A stretch of 64,000 nucleotides of DNA from the NCBI GenBank assembly GCA_022376465.1, contig JACDTU010000001.1, positions 1,674,001-1,738,000 on the forward strand, written 5' to 3'. Origin of the DNA: Cubamyces lactineus (Eukaryota > Basidiomycota > Agaricomycetes > Polyporales > Polyporaceae). Below are positions 20,331 to 32,532 of this stretch, piece by piece. The notes beneath the pieces are model-generated. The model did not search any database and had not been told where the DNA came from. It saw only the letters and a list, made by a program, of their open reading frames with translations. The stretch's first letter is position 1. Each line of letters starts with the position of its first letter. The position numbers and the translations under genes are program-made.

Positions 20331-22008
20331 ATGCCTCCTGCAAGGGCGACGTCCTCGGCTCGTGCCCTGGAGGCCATCTTGCCTCTCATTGCCTCTGGGC
20401 AGCCGTATGAAGCACACCAGAAGGCGCGGACATTCGCTTCGCGTTACAACAAGTCCAAGCAACACGATACCGCAATCGACGTGCTCTTCCAGTCCGCTAG
20501 GGAGTTGTTGAAAGTAGGGCAGCAAGGTAGCGGTACGGATCTTACGACGTTCCTGCTGGACGTGTACGAGAGCAAGGGCGAGACTGTGAACGACGAGAGC
20601 CGAGGTCAGTGCCTTCATTCTACCATCCATAGCCTAAGATCTGCGCTCTGAGCCGAACGCGCAGGACGCCTCACTCAGCTGATCGCTTTGGCGGGCCCGT
20701 CGGGCTCATGGCGCAAGACCATCATTGACAAGGCCATCGCGTAAGGGTTCCAGCTCAATCGCCTGGAAGGGCCTCGTTGACAGTGCTCAGTTGGTCCGCA
20801 AAGGTAGGACCACACCCCGCCGGCGACCCTGATCTCCACCACTATGTCGGAGAGCTTCTGTACAAAGGTACGTACGCGCGCTCGCTTCAGACTGTCCCGA
20901 CGCTCATCGGATTCTTGGCATTCGAACTCGCACACAGAGGGCAACTTTGCGGCGGCGGAGCCTTACCTCCTTGCGGCGGGAAAGCGGGACAGCGCCCGTG
21001 TCCTCGCTGAGATGTTTGTCGAGTGGACTAACCCAGATGGGCCGGTAGGGCCGTTTGCGTTGCGCGGAACGATACCGTAAGCTGCGGTTCCGTTTTACGC
21101 AACGCCGCCGATTCTCACCCGTTATTGCCATAGGTACTTGCAGAACGGGAACATCCTCGCTGCACGGACATTCATCAACCATTTTGTCTCCCAGCTCACT
21201 ACCCGACGCTCTTCCTTGCTATCTCCGCACCAGCCGTCGCCTATTCCGGTTGGGAAGCCTGCGGAGGGCGAACAAGACGAGATTATATTCACGACGGACT
21301 CGACGCTCAATTTTGCCCAGCTCGCCGTCCGGGCGTGTCAGAGGGCCCAAGGGGACAAGAACAAGATCATGCGGGAAGCCTGGGTACGGCTCTGCGGCAC
21401 GTACCAGAGCAAAGGCGGCCTGGTCGCAAACAGAGAAGTGCGAAAGGTGGGTATCTTACTGCGCAGGGCTACATCGCTCCCATCGTCACTCTTCCGAGAT
21501 TACACGACCATACGTCTCGCTCAGTCTGGACGAGCTTCTGAGAAAGGATCGTCCGGCCGTGACTTCCCAGACCACCCTACCTATCCGCCGGCCATCTGAT
21601 AAACGGTCACGTACGCCTGCGCGGCTGCAGCCGTCCCTGCAGGGGCAGGCGGCGTTGGGCGGATCGCGGTGGCTTTTGGACGTCAGATCCTCCACCCATC
21701 TTCTCATCTTCCTTGCTCGCTACATCCCAAGCAGTCCAAATGCAACTGGGACTTCTTTGCTCGCTACAGCCCATCGGGTTCCAATGCACCTTGTTCTTGG
21801 CTGACACACCCTCCCCTTCTCCCCCTGGTCACAGGCGCTCAGCGAAATTGCGGAACTCTACTTTGCGATACCCCCGCCCCGGGGGCAGCAGGCGAACCCG
21901 CTCGGAGACATGATTTCAGCGATGTTTGGAGGCGCACCACCCACTGCAGCACCCTCTCGCCGTGTCCTCGCGCCTGCGCCACCCACTTCGACTCCTGGAT
22001 TGGACTGA
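20331..22008 (+). CDS. GET4: Get4 homologue, tail-anchored protein targeting
   Basis: Six exons (20331-20604, 20665-20740, 20791-20867, 20938-21076, 21134-21446, 21835-22008) give 350 residues. The protein is an alpha-helical TPR-like repeat protein; recognisable blocks are YEAHQKARTFASRYNKSKQ, GDPDLHHYVGELLYKEGNF, AAAEPYLLAAGKRDSARVLA, NGNILAARTFINHF and LNFAQLAVRACQR. The C-terminus is a Gly/Ala/Pro-rich tail (FGGAPPTAAPSRR). Get4 with Get5 and Sgt2 hands tail-anchored membrane proteins to Get3 in the cytosol. Intron 5 is 388 nt, five to seven times the usual length here. I found no extra exon inside it that the family needs. Start: the first ATG of the long frame. Confidence 0.92.
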
Positions 22009-23442
22009 TGGTGTGGATAAATTGCGTTCTTTGCCTCTATTTTTTTCATACCCTCTCACAGCCTCTCGTGGAGTCACTCCCGGTCGGGTCTTGCCAGAGC
22101 CGGAGAATTTTTGTATGGGCCAGGAGAAAGGGCTTTTCTCTGCGTGCGTTCGTAAGCGAGATTTGCGCTGAAGTCAGCAGATTGTATGTTCTTGGATGGA
22201 TCCACCTTGGGTGCAATCAAATCGACTGGGTAGATGAAAAAAAATCTCATTACCCTCCGGCACGTTGATTGCGCGCCGCGAAAAGCCAAACTAGTTATTG
22301 ACATTGACATGTGCGTACGTACTCCCACTTCTACGTTCCATTCAGGGGCGCCCTGCGAATTCGGTAGAGCGGGAGGTGACTCGCACTTGCGGTCGTCTCG
22401 GGGAGAAGGGGTCGGTGCACGTCGCCGACGGGTGCTTTCTCAACTTTCCAAGCTCTTTGTGAAGCTCATGCCTCCCGACGACGGAACGTATACGTTATCA
22501 CAGATGTCTATTTCACGATGCGCGCAGGTGTCACTCTGCCTACTCCGTTCGTCACGCACTGTGTGGAGCGCGGGGCCAATACCGCTGTCAATGGGAGGGA
22601 GGGCGACGGGCAGGACGTGCCAGCCTGCCAGCATGCCAGGTGGCTTGGGGACGACCCGCGCCCGGCGCTCGGATGGGTCCAATCCAATCAGGGCGTGCGC
22701 ACAGCAGCGCGGTTGGCCGTAGCGTGCATGTGTCCGCCCAGGACTGTGGATCGTGCATGCCTGCCACAGCTAAGGAATTAACTGACAGCTTGCCCGGGAC
22801 TTTGGCAGAACCTCCTCCAGGCGCGTCCTTTGTGGGTGGCCCGCTGCGATAGGTGGGAGATTGTATGCCCATACGAGGCAACTGTGAATGAAATCGAATC
22901 AATGGGCCGCCTGCCCGCCACCTCACCGGCCTCCCTACGGCATCTCCTGGGCATCTGTGCGAGCCTCGAGGGCGCCGCGAGGCGGCTGCCACGCCGCCGT
23001 GCGCGTTCGAAGACACGCCTTGCGCCGCGAGCCGGGCAAGGAGCGTCGAAGCGGATATGGCTGCGCGACCGACGCTTCCGGCGACGCCACGGGCAACTCG
23101 AATCGGGATGCGGTTCAGCGCAGCCGATGCGGAGACAGGGAAGTCGACGCAGCCCTCGAGCACGTCTCCTCCGCGAGCGAGCGTCGTCTCGCATCGGATG
23201 GAACGGCACGAATCTAGACTAGCGGCGTTCGGCGCGTGGGAGGGCACAGTCAAGAACGCCGGCCAGCTTGAGGCAAACGGGGGAGGCGCACTCCTCCCAA
23301 CGGCTCACTATCCCGCGGAGAACGTCGTGTTGGGCGTCTGGACGTGTGCAGACGATGCCAGGTGTGGGTATACAGTGAAGTTACATACAGCTTCCGAGAG
23401 GGCGATGACGGCAATCTGCCAACGCTTTCGACCCTCGTATTG
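22009..23442. other. Intergenic region between GET4 and HSBP1-like gene
   Basis: The two genes converge here. The stretch is locally GC-rich, which opens long frames on both strands (one of 221 codons at 22588-23253, minus). Their composition is Arg/Ala/Pro-biased and I recognise none, so I treat them as chance. Confidence 0.4.
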
Positions 23443-23999
23443 CTATCCACTCGCCGTGCTCTTCCGCTGCGAGATGGAAGGGGACTGCGGGAGACTGGGT
23501 GGCAGAGGCGGGGCAGGGGCATCGCTATTGATGATATCATGAATGGACGCTTCGAGGGCATCTACGCGGCTCGACATCTGCGTCACTGCATCCGACAGAT
23601 GTGAGACGGGCCCGAGGATGGCACGGATGGCGGCATGGAGGGGGTTACGTACTGCGGTCGAGTATCTGGCTGGACATGTCCTCGAACTTTTGGTCGAGCT
23701 GTTCGAGCAATGATTCCACCTGAGGAATGCAGACACAGCGTGCACGTCCGTGATATCCGGCCAGACACGTAGCAGGCATATCAGCATGGAGAAGCACTGG
23801 TACACGAACTACCGCTGCGTACAAACGCCGTCAGCTCATGAGGACTGGAAATGTCCGGAGGGTTGGGCGCAGCGGGTTTGGCAGCGCCAGCAGTGGTCGA
23901 AGAGGCGGTGGACAAGGTAGACTGCGCCGTCGCAGGTCGTGATCCGGGTGCGACGTTGAGAGGAAGAGCGGGAGATGTTGAGGGTTGGGTGGCTGGCAT
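23443..23999 (-). CDS. HSBP1-like heat shock factor-binding protein
   Basis: Three exons, complement of 23999-23823, 23719-23653 and 23585-23443, encode 128 residues. The first ~55 residues are Ser/Thr/Ala/Pro-rich and disordered. The rest is the HSBP1 coiled coil: ELTAFVESLLEQLDQKFEDM, then SSQILDRMTQMSSRVDALEA, with regular heptad hydrophobics, followed by a short Pro/Ser tail. HSBP1 proteins oligomerise and bind the trimerisation coiled coil of heat shock factor, dampening its activity; a second role in the WASH complex is known for animal homologues. Introns are 103 and 67 nt and fall inside the coiled coil. The N-terminal extension makes it longer than the animal protein. Confidence 0.85.
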
Positions 24000-25626
24000 G
24001 GAGAAGTGCAAGGAGCGGCGCGAGGTGCTGCGTGGTAGATGAAACGGTTTCGCGAAGGGCCGCTAGAGACGAGAGGCACGGTATTGAGAGGCTATTGTCC
24101 GATAGGCCCGCCAGAGATTCACGCGCCTGAGGCCGAGAGATTGACGACGGGATTATGGGAGGATGAGTGTGAAATGTGAAGCAACGGAGAAGACGGAGAG
24201 GACGGATCCACGCACAGAGCGGCCGCAGTCGCACGAGCGCCTGTCGCCCGCCCACTAGCGCCCAGCGCCCAGCGACGGCAACGACGGGCGCCAACGCCAA
24301 GCGCAGTGGCGGGTGGCGGAGTGCTGCCCGCCCGACCCTCGCGGAGTCAATTGCAAGCGGAGCCGCGGCGGAGATGGACGCCCACGCGCCGTAATTCAAT
24401 CGGAACCAAATCACTCGCCATGTGGCTGTTCCTTCCTTGTCCGTCCATCGTCCAAGATCTCACGGAACCGTTGCCTCCTCCTCCCACCTTGTTGTCTTCC
24501 AAGGTCACGGAAATTGATACTTTCGCGACAACGAGGTCTGAAACACGCTAGCCATTCCTCCGGCCTTATTGTTCGCTCAGGCTAGATGTGTTCCTACAGA
24601 ACACACCGGCCGGTCACGTCCGTCAATCCATCATCTTGTCAATCTCCAATCTTTGACGAAAATGCAACATCTGACGGAGACGCGACGCCCACGACCTCCG
24701 TTTAATCTTACGTGTTCGGCAATGTCTTTTGTTTCGACGGAGTCAGCTCCCCCACAAAAGGAAATCTCGCCCGCCCCAGCACCGCCCTCTAATATTGAGT
24801 GTGCATCATACTGTCCGCCGTAAGTGGGCAGAACAATTGCACGCCATTGCTGACGCTCGTTGGGTTCTCGTTCACAACGTGTCAATCCACGCAAATCGGC
24901 CTCATGCTGGCTCACAGGTCTCGCATTCGTACGCCCGGGGGGCCGTCTCCCACCACAATCTGAACCAATCAGGCTATGTCACCGAGTGGAATGCTCTTGT
25001 CAACAGCTCGCGTGCGAGGCAGGGTCGGCAACATTGGGAGCTTATTGTCGGCGACCGCACGTCCGCGGCCCCTCCGTCAGGGCGGGCGTTATTCGGGAAC
25101 CGCGCCGGCTCTTGCTGGCTAATTGGAAGCCGCCAGCGGCTCCGTTCCTTTCGCACATGGAGGGAGGTGGGTAGTCCCAGTCTATTGGGCTTGTGCAGAC
25201 CCCCAAGCCCCATACACCCTCGTCTCAGCCTTTCTTGTCGATTGCGGACTATAGCGCGGGCCTTGGAAGATCATGCTAACGGAGCGGAGCGTTACCGCAG
25301 CCGAACGACTCCTGTGGTACTGGTGTTGTGTCCTGCGACGCCGAGCGTAACGCTTGTAGTCAATTCTTTTCGTCGATGATACCCGGCGATCACCCTTGGA
25401 CCCTTGACAAATTTGGTCCATCATGCAATGTCGCTTGACAGATTCGTCCTGCCTCGTTCACGAAACAATACGGGATCTTTCCTCCCGCCCCGGTGACTCC
25501 GCTCCATGCCCGCAAAGTATATAAGGCCTGGCGGTTGACTTCCTGAGTTGGTGCGGCACATCCTTCGCTTCTCGCGCTCCTTCCTTTGTATCTCAACGCT
25601 CACACTTCCCTCTGTATTGTACACCC
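24000..25626. other. Divergent intergenic region, HSBP1-like/sesquiterpene synthase 1
   Basis: This 1.6 kb holds both promoters. A TATA box for the terpene synthase lies at 25518. No gene, tRNA or repeat was recognised in the rest. Confidence 0.45.
25518..25525 (+). promoter_or_regulatory. TATA box of sesquiterpene synthase 1
   Basis: TATATAAG lies 109 bp upstream of the ATG at 25627, suggesting a regulated core promoter. Confidence 0.55.
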
Positions 25627-26851
25627 ATGGCTGTACGCGCTGCCGACACCACCACCGACTCTCAGGAGGTCATCATGCTCAAGTTCCCCGACTTTGTCTC
25701 TCCGGTTCCTTATCCTCTGCGTTGCCATCCTCAAGAGCGCGAGGTCTCGCGGCAGTCGGAGGAGTGGCTTCTCAGCATGGCCAACTTTTCTGAGAAGCAA
25801 CGTGCCAAGTTCCTCACCTTGAACGCCGGCCTCCTCAGCGGCATGTGCTACATCGACTGTACCTTCGACGAGCTCCGCGTCTGCACGGACTTCATGAACT
25901 TCCTGTTCACCCTCGACGACTGGACGGACGAGTTCGATACGACCGGCACGCGCGGTCTCGCGGAGTGTGTCATGAACACGCTCTACCACCCTCACACGTA
26001 CCACTCTGACACCGCCGCGCATAGGCTGACGAAGTCGTAAGTCGCAGGTGATGGTTCCTTGGTGGCTGCGCTCTCTGACATATCACCTTTTTTTGTTCCC
26101 TCTTTAGGTTCTGGACGCGCATGCAGGAAACCGCAGGCCCTGGATGCCAACAGCGCCTCATGTCAACTTTGGACACGTACTTCCAGGCCATCATGCAACA
26201 GGCTGCGGATCGTGGTGACCACAACATCCCGGAGTTGGAGGAGTACATCTTGCTCCGCCGCGACACGAGCGGGTGCAAAACGGGCTTCGCGTTCATTGAG
26301 TACGCCGCCAACATCGACCTCCCGGACGATGTCATCGAGCATCCCATCATCAAGGCGTTGTCCGACGCGACGAACGATCTTGTGTCATGGGCGAACGTGA
26401 GTCGATTCCTCATGTCAAATTTAGAGCATTGCCTTACGGGATCATTACTCTGCAGGACGTCTTGTCGTACAATGCTGAGCAAGCACGCGGTGATGTAAGT
26501 GTCTCCCACGACCACGCCAAAAGATCCCGAGCTGACATGTTCCCGCGATAGACGCACAACCTCGTCTGCGTCCTCATGAACATGAACAACGTCGACCGCC
26601 AGGAGGCGATCGAGCAGGCCGGCGAGCTCTGGAGGAAAACCCTCGACTGGTTCTTCGAGTGCCGCAAGGTCGTGCCGTCCTGGGGCCCCGAGATTGACCG
26701 TCAGGTCGCGCTCTATATCCAGGGCCTCGAGGATTGGATCATCGCGAACGCGGAGTGGTCGTTCGAGACCGAGCGGTATTTCGGCAAGGAAGGCCACACC
26801 GTCAAGAAGACGCGCATGGTCGCGCTGCTCCCCCAGCGCGTCCGCGCGTGA
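25627..26851 (+). CDS. Sesquiterpene synthase 1 (class I terpene cyclase)
   Basis: Four exons (25627-26036, 26108-26396, 26456-26494, 26552-26851) encode 345 residues, the normal size for basidiomycete sesquiterpene cyclases. The aspartate-rich metal site is DDWTDE (97-102) and the NSE triad is Asn233, Ser237, Glu241 in NDVLSYNAEQARGD. The C-terminal SFETERYFG block matches the conserved RY motif of the family. No signal or transit peptide is present, so it acts in the cytosol on farnesyl diphosphate; the product skeleton cannot be predicted. Exon 3 (39 nt) encodes exactly the stretch after Asn233. A paralogue lies on the opposite strand at 38408-39750. No P450 or other tailoring gene is adjacent. 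Confidence 0.93.
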
Positions 26852-29800
26852 AAGTACTGCGATCTCCCTTGGCCCCGCGCCTGGTCAAGGTGAGGGTTTC
26901 CGCATGTTGTCCGGCAGCGCCGCCATCTGATCTCCGACATTGCGACAGACGTACCACAGCTTGGATATTGTACAGTCTAGCGTTGAAGCGTACAGTCGAG
27001 ATAATGCCCGCAGCGTCACCGCTGCGGGGCTAAGCTACCTTTAGAAGCACGCGCGCGTCGCCGCGGTAATACCTTTTAGATCTGCATCGTGTATCCACCT
27101 TCGTTTTCATTCGTCCCCCTCCATTCGTTCTAACCATTATTCGTGTTCATGCTTTGGCTACGCACTACGAGAATACGTTCGACTAGTTTCTCCTGGATGT
27201 AGCACCATATCGCCGTTTTCATTAGATTAGCTCTTAATAGCGCATGCGGGATTAGTATGCGTCACCTATGGGACATGCTTCTGACCGGGTAACTAGACTG
27301 TCGGCCACGGCAAATCAGGAACAAGCGCGTTGAGGTAAGGTCGTATGGCTACCGTGTGAGGCCCGGTCTTGTCTGAAGCCCTTCTGCGCCTAGAACGTTT
27401 CGTAGTGCGCCGCTCTGTACGAGACTCCCGCGAATTTGTAGAAGCAGCGAGGAATGGACGGGCCTAGGACGAGCACTGCGCTGGAACTGGGCACGTCGTT
27501 CCCTGCGCGCGCGACGGCGGTGAGAACGAGGAGACCGCAGTTGGACAGTGCGCGCGCGACGGATGGAGACTTTGCGCGCGGGGTCGGGGCGAGAGGTGGT
27601 TCTCCGGGCCGGGGGGTGGGGAATTGGGCCGGCGCCTGAAAGGGAGGAAAATGAAGCAGGGGAGAGCCAGGCGGGCGGAGTCGAATCGTGAATTGGAGCC
27701 TAATCCTTTCTGCCAATTTGTGTGGTGCCCGCACTTGTCACCGGCATTCGTGCGTCCAATCCACGCTGGGCAGAAGCACGAGTCGGAGAGAATGAGCCCT
27801 CTCGAGCACGTCGGCGTGCCTTTTGCTGCCTTCGAGCCTTTCCGGACGCCCGTGGAGATCGTCGGACGGTCCCACAGGCACTGGGGCACGATACGACGGC
27901 TCAGCCGGGCGGGCTTTGCGGCGACTGCTGTCAGTCCGCTCGGTGCAAGTCCGTCGTAAATGCAGAATGCGGTGGTGGGTGAGTGGTCACTTGAGCATCT
28001 ATCCCATCAAGCACCATACTCAAACCAGAACAGAGCGTCTGACATGCCAGATAAAATTCGGCAATAGGCGCGCGCGCCTCTTCAGACCGTCCTCGAGAGG
28101 GCCTCAGCCCCCGGGACGCGTCACTATGTGTGCACGATAACAGAGTACACGCCGAGGCAAGGCGGTTGACACCGTCCAGCAAGCTCCTCAGCTTACACAA
28201 TGAATTTACCCAGGACGGCCCGCTCAATCCCCCCTTGCTCAGGGATTTCCCGTAGACACGCATGCAGCCTGGGGTCCCGACACTTACCTTTGCAGTAACT
28301 CATACTGCGCCCGGTGCGAAAAATATCGCACAATTGGTTCCTGCCTGGCTGCTTCGCTCCAGAGGTAAGGCACATGGTTCGTAGTGTGCAGCTGTTTGCG
28401 CTTCCAGAAGTGCGCCCAGTCTCGGACTCGCCTCCTGCGGCGACTTGGCCTCGCTGTCGTCACTTTTGGGCGCGACGGCGATGCGGTGCTCTGCTCGCTA
28501 GACGGTTGGATTCCTGTGTGCCAAAACACCAACTTCCTCCTTCCCCTCGGCGGCGAGCTCCGGCGGACTTCCAGCTGGGGTGCTCGCTAATCTGTTTGGC
28601 GTCTTTTCGCTTGACTCCCTACCACCTTCGACCCGGATCTTCACATCGAGACAGCTCACGCTCGGTATATGCCAGCGACGTTCGAAGGAGGCTGCTTGGC
28701 CGCAACTTACTGCCGAACGATTATGACGAAATCGTCTCGCTGCTGTGATCTCTGGGAGGGGTCGTCGGACGGGCTATCTCCGGTGAGTTTCTTCCCAACC
28801 TATCCACCCTCCATACCTCTGCTGAGCGTTGCTCGTTTCCACCCAAGTCAAGAACTCTGCTGACTATGACCACACATCGATGTAATGCCACCCGCCCGCC
28901 GTTCTCCGCCGGCATGCCACGCCTCGGCATGCCCTGCACCGCTCGGTGACCGTACAAAATTTATCCTCATCACCAGACGAGAGAAGGACTTCCTTCCTTC
29001 AAAAGATCGTCGTTGACTTTCCTCGCTCACATGGTGCAAAGCGACCGCCCCGCGAGGCCGCAATGGCCCTCTGATGGGCCTCCCTCGACACCCCCTTCTC
29101 GACACCCCCTACCCTCGTTCCACCCAGTCGGCTATCGGCATCGAGCCGTGTTCTCCAGGTCCGCGAGCTCCCTGCTGCGCACGAGAACACTCCCGCTCCC
29201 TTCTAGCCAGCTCCCAGGCGCGTTGCGGATACACCGGTGGGCACTTTCCTCCCATGCAGAACGGTTTATTCGTCCGCCCATCGCTCCTTCGGTACAGCTT
29301 GCGCGGAGCGGGTTCTCACCAACGCGCCATATCGGGCCCCATCGATCAGCCGCGTTAGGAGATGCACGTGTCACAGTCGTGCGGGCGGCGCCGTACCACC
29401 CGCGGTCCTAAACGAGGAATGCGACGGAGGGACTGGGCAACACCAGCCTACCCCGCCTGCCCATCGCCCGATTCCCAACGACCTTCTCCCGCGACCGTCC
29501 TCCGGGCCGCAGACGGTATCTACGATCAGTGCCATGCCGGAGGCCATCTCGGAACGATCTCTAGCCCAACATCGCTCGACTCGTCGCTACGCGGACCCAT
29601 GGCCGATCGTACGTTCGCGAAGCAGCAGCTCGCGACGCCGTTATGAAGGTGGCGACTGGCTCGCTCTGTTTATGCCCCCCTCGTGTACGATCATCCCCCG
29701 CTTGCCGTCAGCATTGCCTAAAGTCTCCCCCCGATTACTTGATACAGAGACCACAGCGCTGTTGACGCGGAGAACCATTGTGGCGGCGTTCTGCAGAGGG

Positions 29801-32532
29801 TTCGCGGACCGCTGTGCATCGGGGGTCCCTTGGCCCATCGGGCATCGTAACCACCACGTCCGACTTGGTTGTTTCCCAGTACGGGCCTGGACGCTTCGTA
29901 CGTCTGACCGCTGGTTGCAGTACATCACAGTAAGTCGCATCTCGGTTTCCCGACTGTGCTGCATCCGAATAAGTTAGGAACGGAGGAGGCGAGACGCGAC
30001 TCAGGTTCCTGGCTGCACGATCGGGAGCCGAGAGTCGCGTCTTGAAGTAATCCTTACATCGCTGCGCACTCCAGGTCGTACACTTGACAGTACATGGCAC
30101 ATGCTCCGCATGGGTCCTGCGATTGCCGGTGTAAGCACTCGATACGATGCAGTCAACTGATCCCAAGCGTTCAAGCTAGCGCTGGCCCTTGCCCCCCGCT
30201 GCATTTCATGGAGTTGCGGTGGCACCGCAGAGCAGCCATCTGATTCCCCTGCCGCCATTGTGCTTGTTCGATACTTTCATTAGTTCCCCACGTCGACCGA
30301 TCGAACTCGAGATTAGTGAACTGCATGAATGACAGGAGGTACAGGGCCACTCTACACAGGAAACGCGGATCAAACCTTATTGTACTAGGACTGCCAACAT
30401 GTGTTAGGCGCCAAAACGGCCAGTCTCGACAACACCATGTGGCCAACCTCCTACCTGCGCGTACAGGTAGCTGGATGGCCTCTCACCCTACTTTGCGAGC
30501 TCGATCGACTACAGGTCGCGTTCCCAAGGCAAGAACACGGATTATACAAGCGCGCTGTGTCAGCGAGAGGCGCGGGAAGTATAGCTGTCCATCAGCGGGC
30601 AGATTCGTTCCGCGAACCGTTAGGTCCACGAAGAAGTCGGGGCCGGCCACTACCGCCCACAAATCTTCATCAAGCAATAAAAATTGCACCCGAGTGTATG
30701 CATCTCAAGCCAATCTATCCTTTACGTGCTGATATGGCGCAGCAGACCTCTCCCCGCTATGCCACATCATCTTGGCGGCCTCGTCTTATCCGTGACACAT
30801 GGCAAGACATTTCAGCGATGTGCCAGATGCCTACCGACGGACGCGGGTGTGAGTGGTGTCCCTTCCCGGCTGCGGGAACGCGCGTGTATGTTTTCACATC
30901 CCCGGGAGCTTCTCCTGCGCTTCCCGTCGGCCTCACCCGAAGTCAGCAGGCCCGATGATACAACGTGTTCCTGGTCGTTGGAGTACATGAGCCAATCGTG
31001 CCTTTACAAGGCCCGACGGCCACGAGCCTCGACGATAGCTCCGTTGGTCTACTGCTGCACGTAACAGCGGGTATGCTGAAGGGCCGGCTCAGGGTTTAGA
31101 CGGGATTGTCAGCGAGACCTCCAACTGGGGTACGTCGATGATGAGAATCACCCTCCCCGTGCCGACATGAATGCCAGTGCACGTCAGAGGGCGCAAGGGG
31201 GACGGGGTCCATCGATTGTCTGGATTCCGTGCTCACAGGTGTTTGGCTGGGTGCTGATCATCGCGACGGAGGATAAGGTAGGAATAGGCATACCATTGCC
31301 GCTTCTGTTGTGAATGGGCCTGCGCAGGCTGTGTCGATTTTTGGGCTGATGATGCGAGGGAGCCGAACAACATATACATGAGTGGCCCAGTACATTCGCA
31401 ACAACCCGAAACTCGTCGCTGTGTTTGAAACTCGCGTTGGGCCATCGGGGTTGTGGGCGACTGCGCCGATCTAACCGCGGGGAGGGAGGCGGAGTATAGA
31501 CACATAGCGAGCCCGTGCTGTGAGATATATAATTGAATGGATTAAAACGGCATAGCGGGTTTTCGGCATGGGCAAGGTTTCGTTATCGACAACATCGATG
31601 GAACGTACGAATTGTATTGCTTGTTCTTTTCTGTTGCCTGGGCCTTCCCGTCTGCGTACGAGCGGGCAGGAGCAATCCCAATTCCTGCATGTCTCCGTAC
31701 GCCGGCCTCGCAGTGGACATATGCGGGCCTTGAACTGGTCTGCCCCGGCGCTGGCGCCTACATCTTTCGCCCGAAACCCACGCGACGGTTTGCTGGATTG
31801 AGAGCGAAGAATTCGCAAGGTTCGCGTTCCATGTGAGGATAAAGACAACCGTGCTTCTCTTCGGGTATTGGCAGCAGGAGAACCCTCACGCTCTGGGCGT
31901 CCTTACGGCAATACAGTCGACGCAGGCTCGTGCAGTGAGAAACGGGGTCCCTGGACGCACCGTCCCAACCGTCCGGTCAAGGGCTCCCTTCCACCGACAC
32001 TGCCCGTCCGCCGCTGCCACGCGACCGACATCGAGCCTACCTACATGGTCCTTGTGACATCCCAGGACAGCTTGAGTCAATTAGACACCGTACGGCATCG
32101 ATGCAGGCGTTTCGTGGTGTTCAATGTGAACACTCCACCTCCAAGGGGCATGTCAGGTAGATATCGTGGATCAATGGCCTACAGAAGTGCCGCGGAGTGA
32201 AGCAGAGCGCATCCTGTTAGGGACTAAACAAGATCGGCATCGCATTCGCACTTTTGGGTGAGTGGCTTCTGAGAGCAGACGTGACTGACACTCGGGTCGT
32301 GTACCTAGAGGAATCCGGGCTTGTACTATCCAAGCAATTGTATTGTGTAAACCGCACATTCTGCGCATCATGCACTGATGGATGTTACACGCACCCTCAA
32401 TGTCACCGTCGAAGGATTGGTCTGTGACTGAGACGGGCCAGCTGTTTAAAACCCGGCGGGTCATCCTGACCCTCCTTCATAGTCCAGCCCTCACTCCAGC
32501 ATCCCTGCCGACCGTCCACCACTGCGTGCACC
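26852..32532. other. Gene-poor region
   Basis: In 5.7 kb I found no gene I can name. Frames up to ~250 codons occur on both strands but have the Arg/Ser/Pro-rich composition of chance frames. I saw no reverse transcriptase, transposase, terminal repeats or tRNA. One minus-strand fragment at 27390-27600 looks more protein-like and is listed separately. The region could contain old degraded elements or rapidly evolving genes. Confidence 0.4.
27390..27600 (-). other. Possible C-terminal exon of an unrecognised protein
   Basis: The minus-strand frame ending at a stop at 27390 reads ALSNCGLLVLTAVARAGNDV and then VLVLGPSIPRCFYKFAGVSY before a short tail. The balanced, hydrophobic composition is unlike the surrounding frames. 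A plausible acceptor (CAAAG before TCTCCATCC) lies upstream, but I could not assemble further exons. It may be a remnant or part of an unmodelled gene. Confidence 0.2.

Noticed and set aside
22588..23253. 221-codon minus-strand frame
   Set aside because: It lies in a locally GC-rich stretch where several frames are open at once; composition is Arg/Ala/Pro-biased and no family is recognisable.
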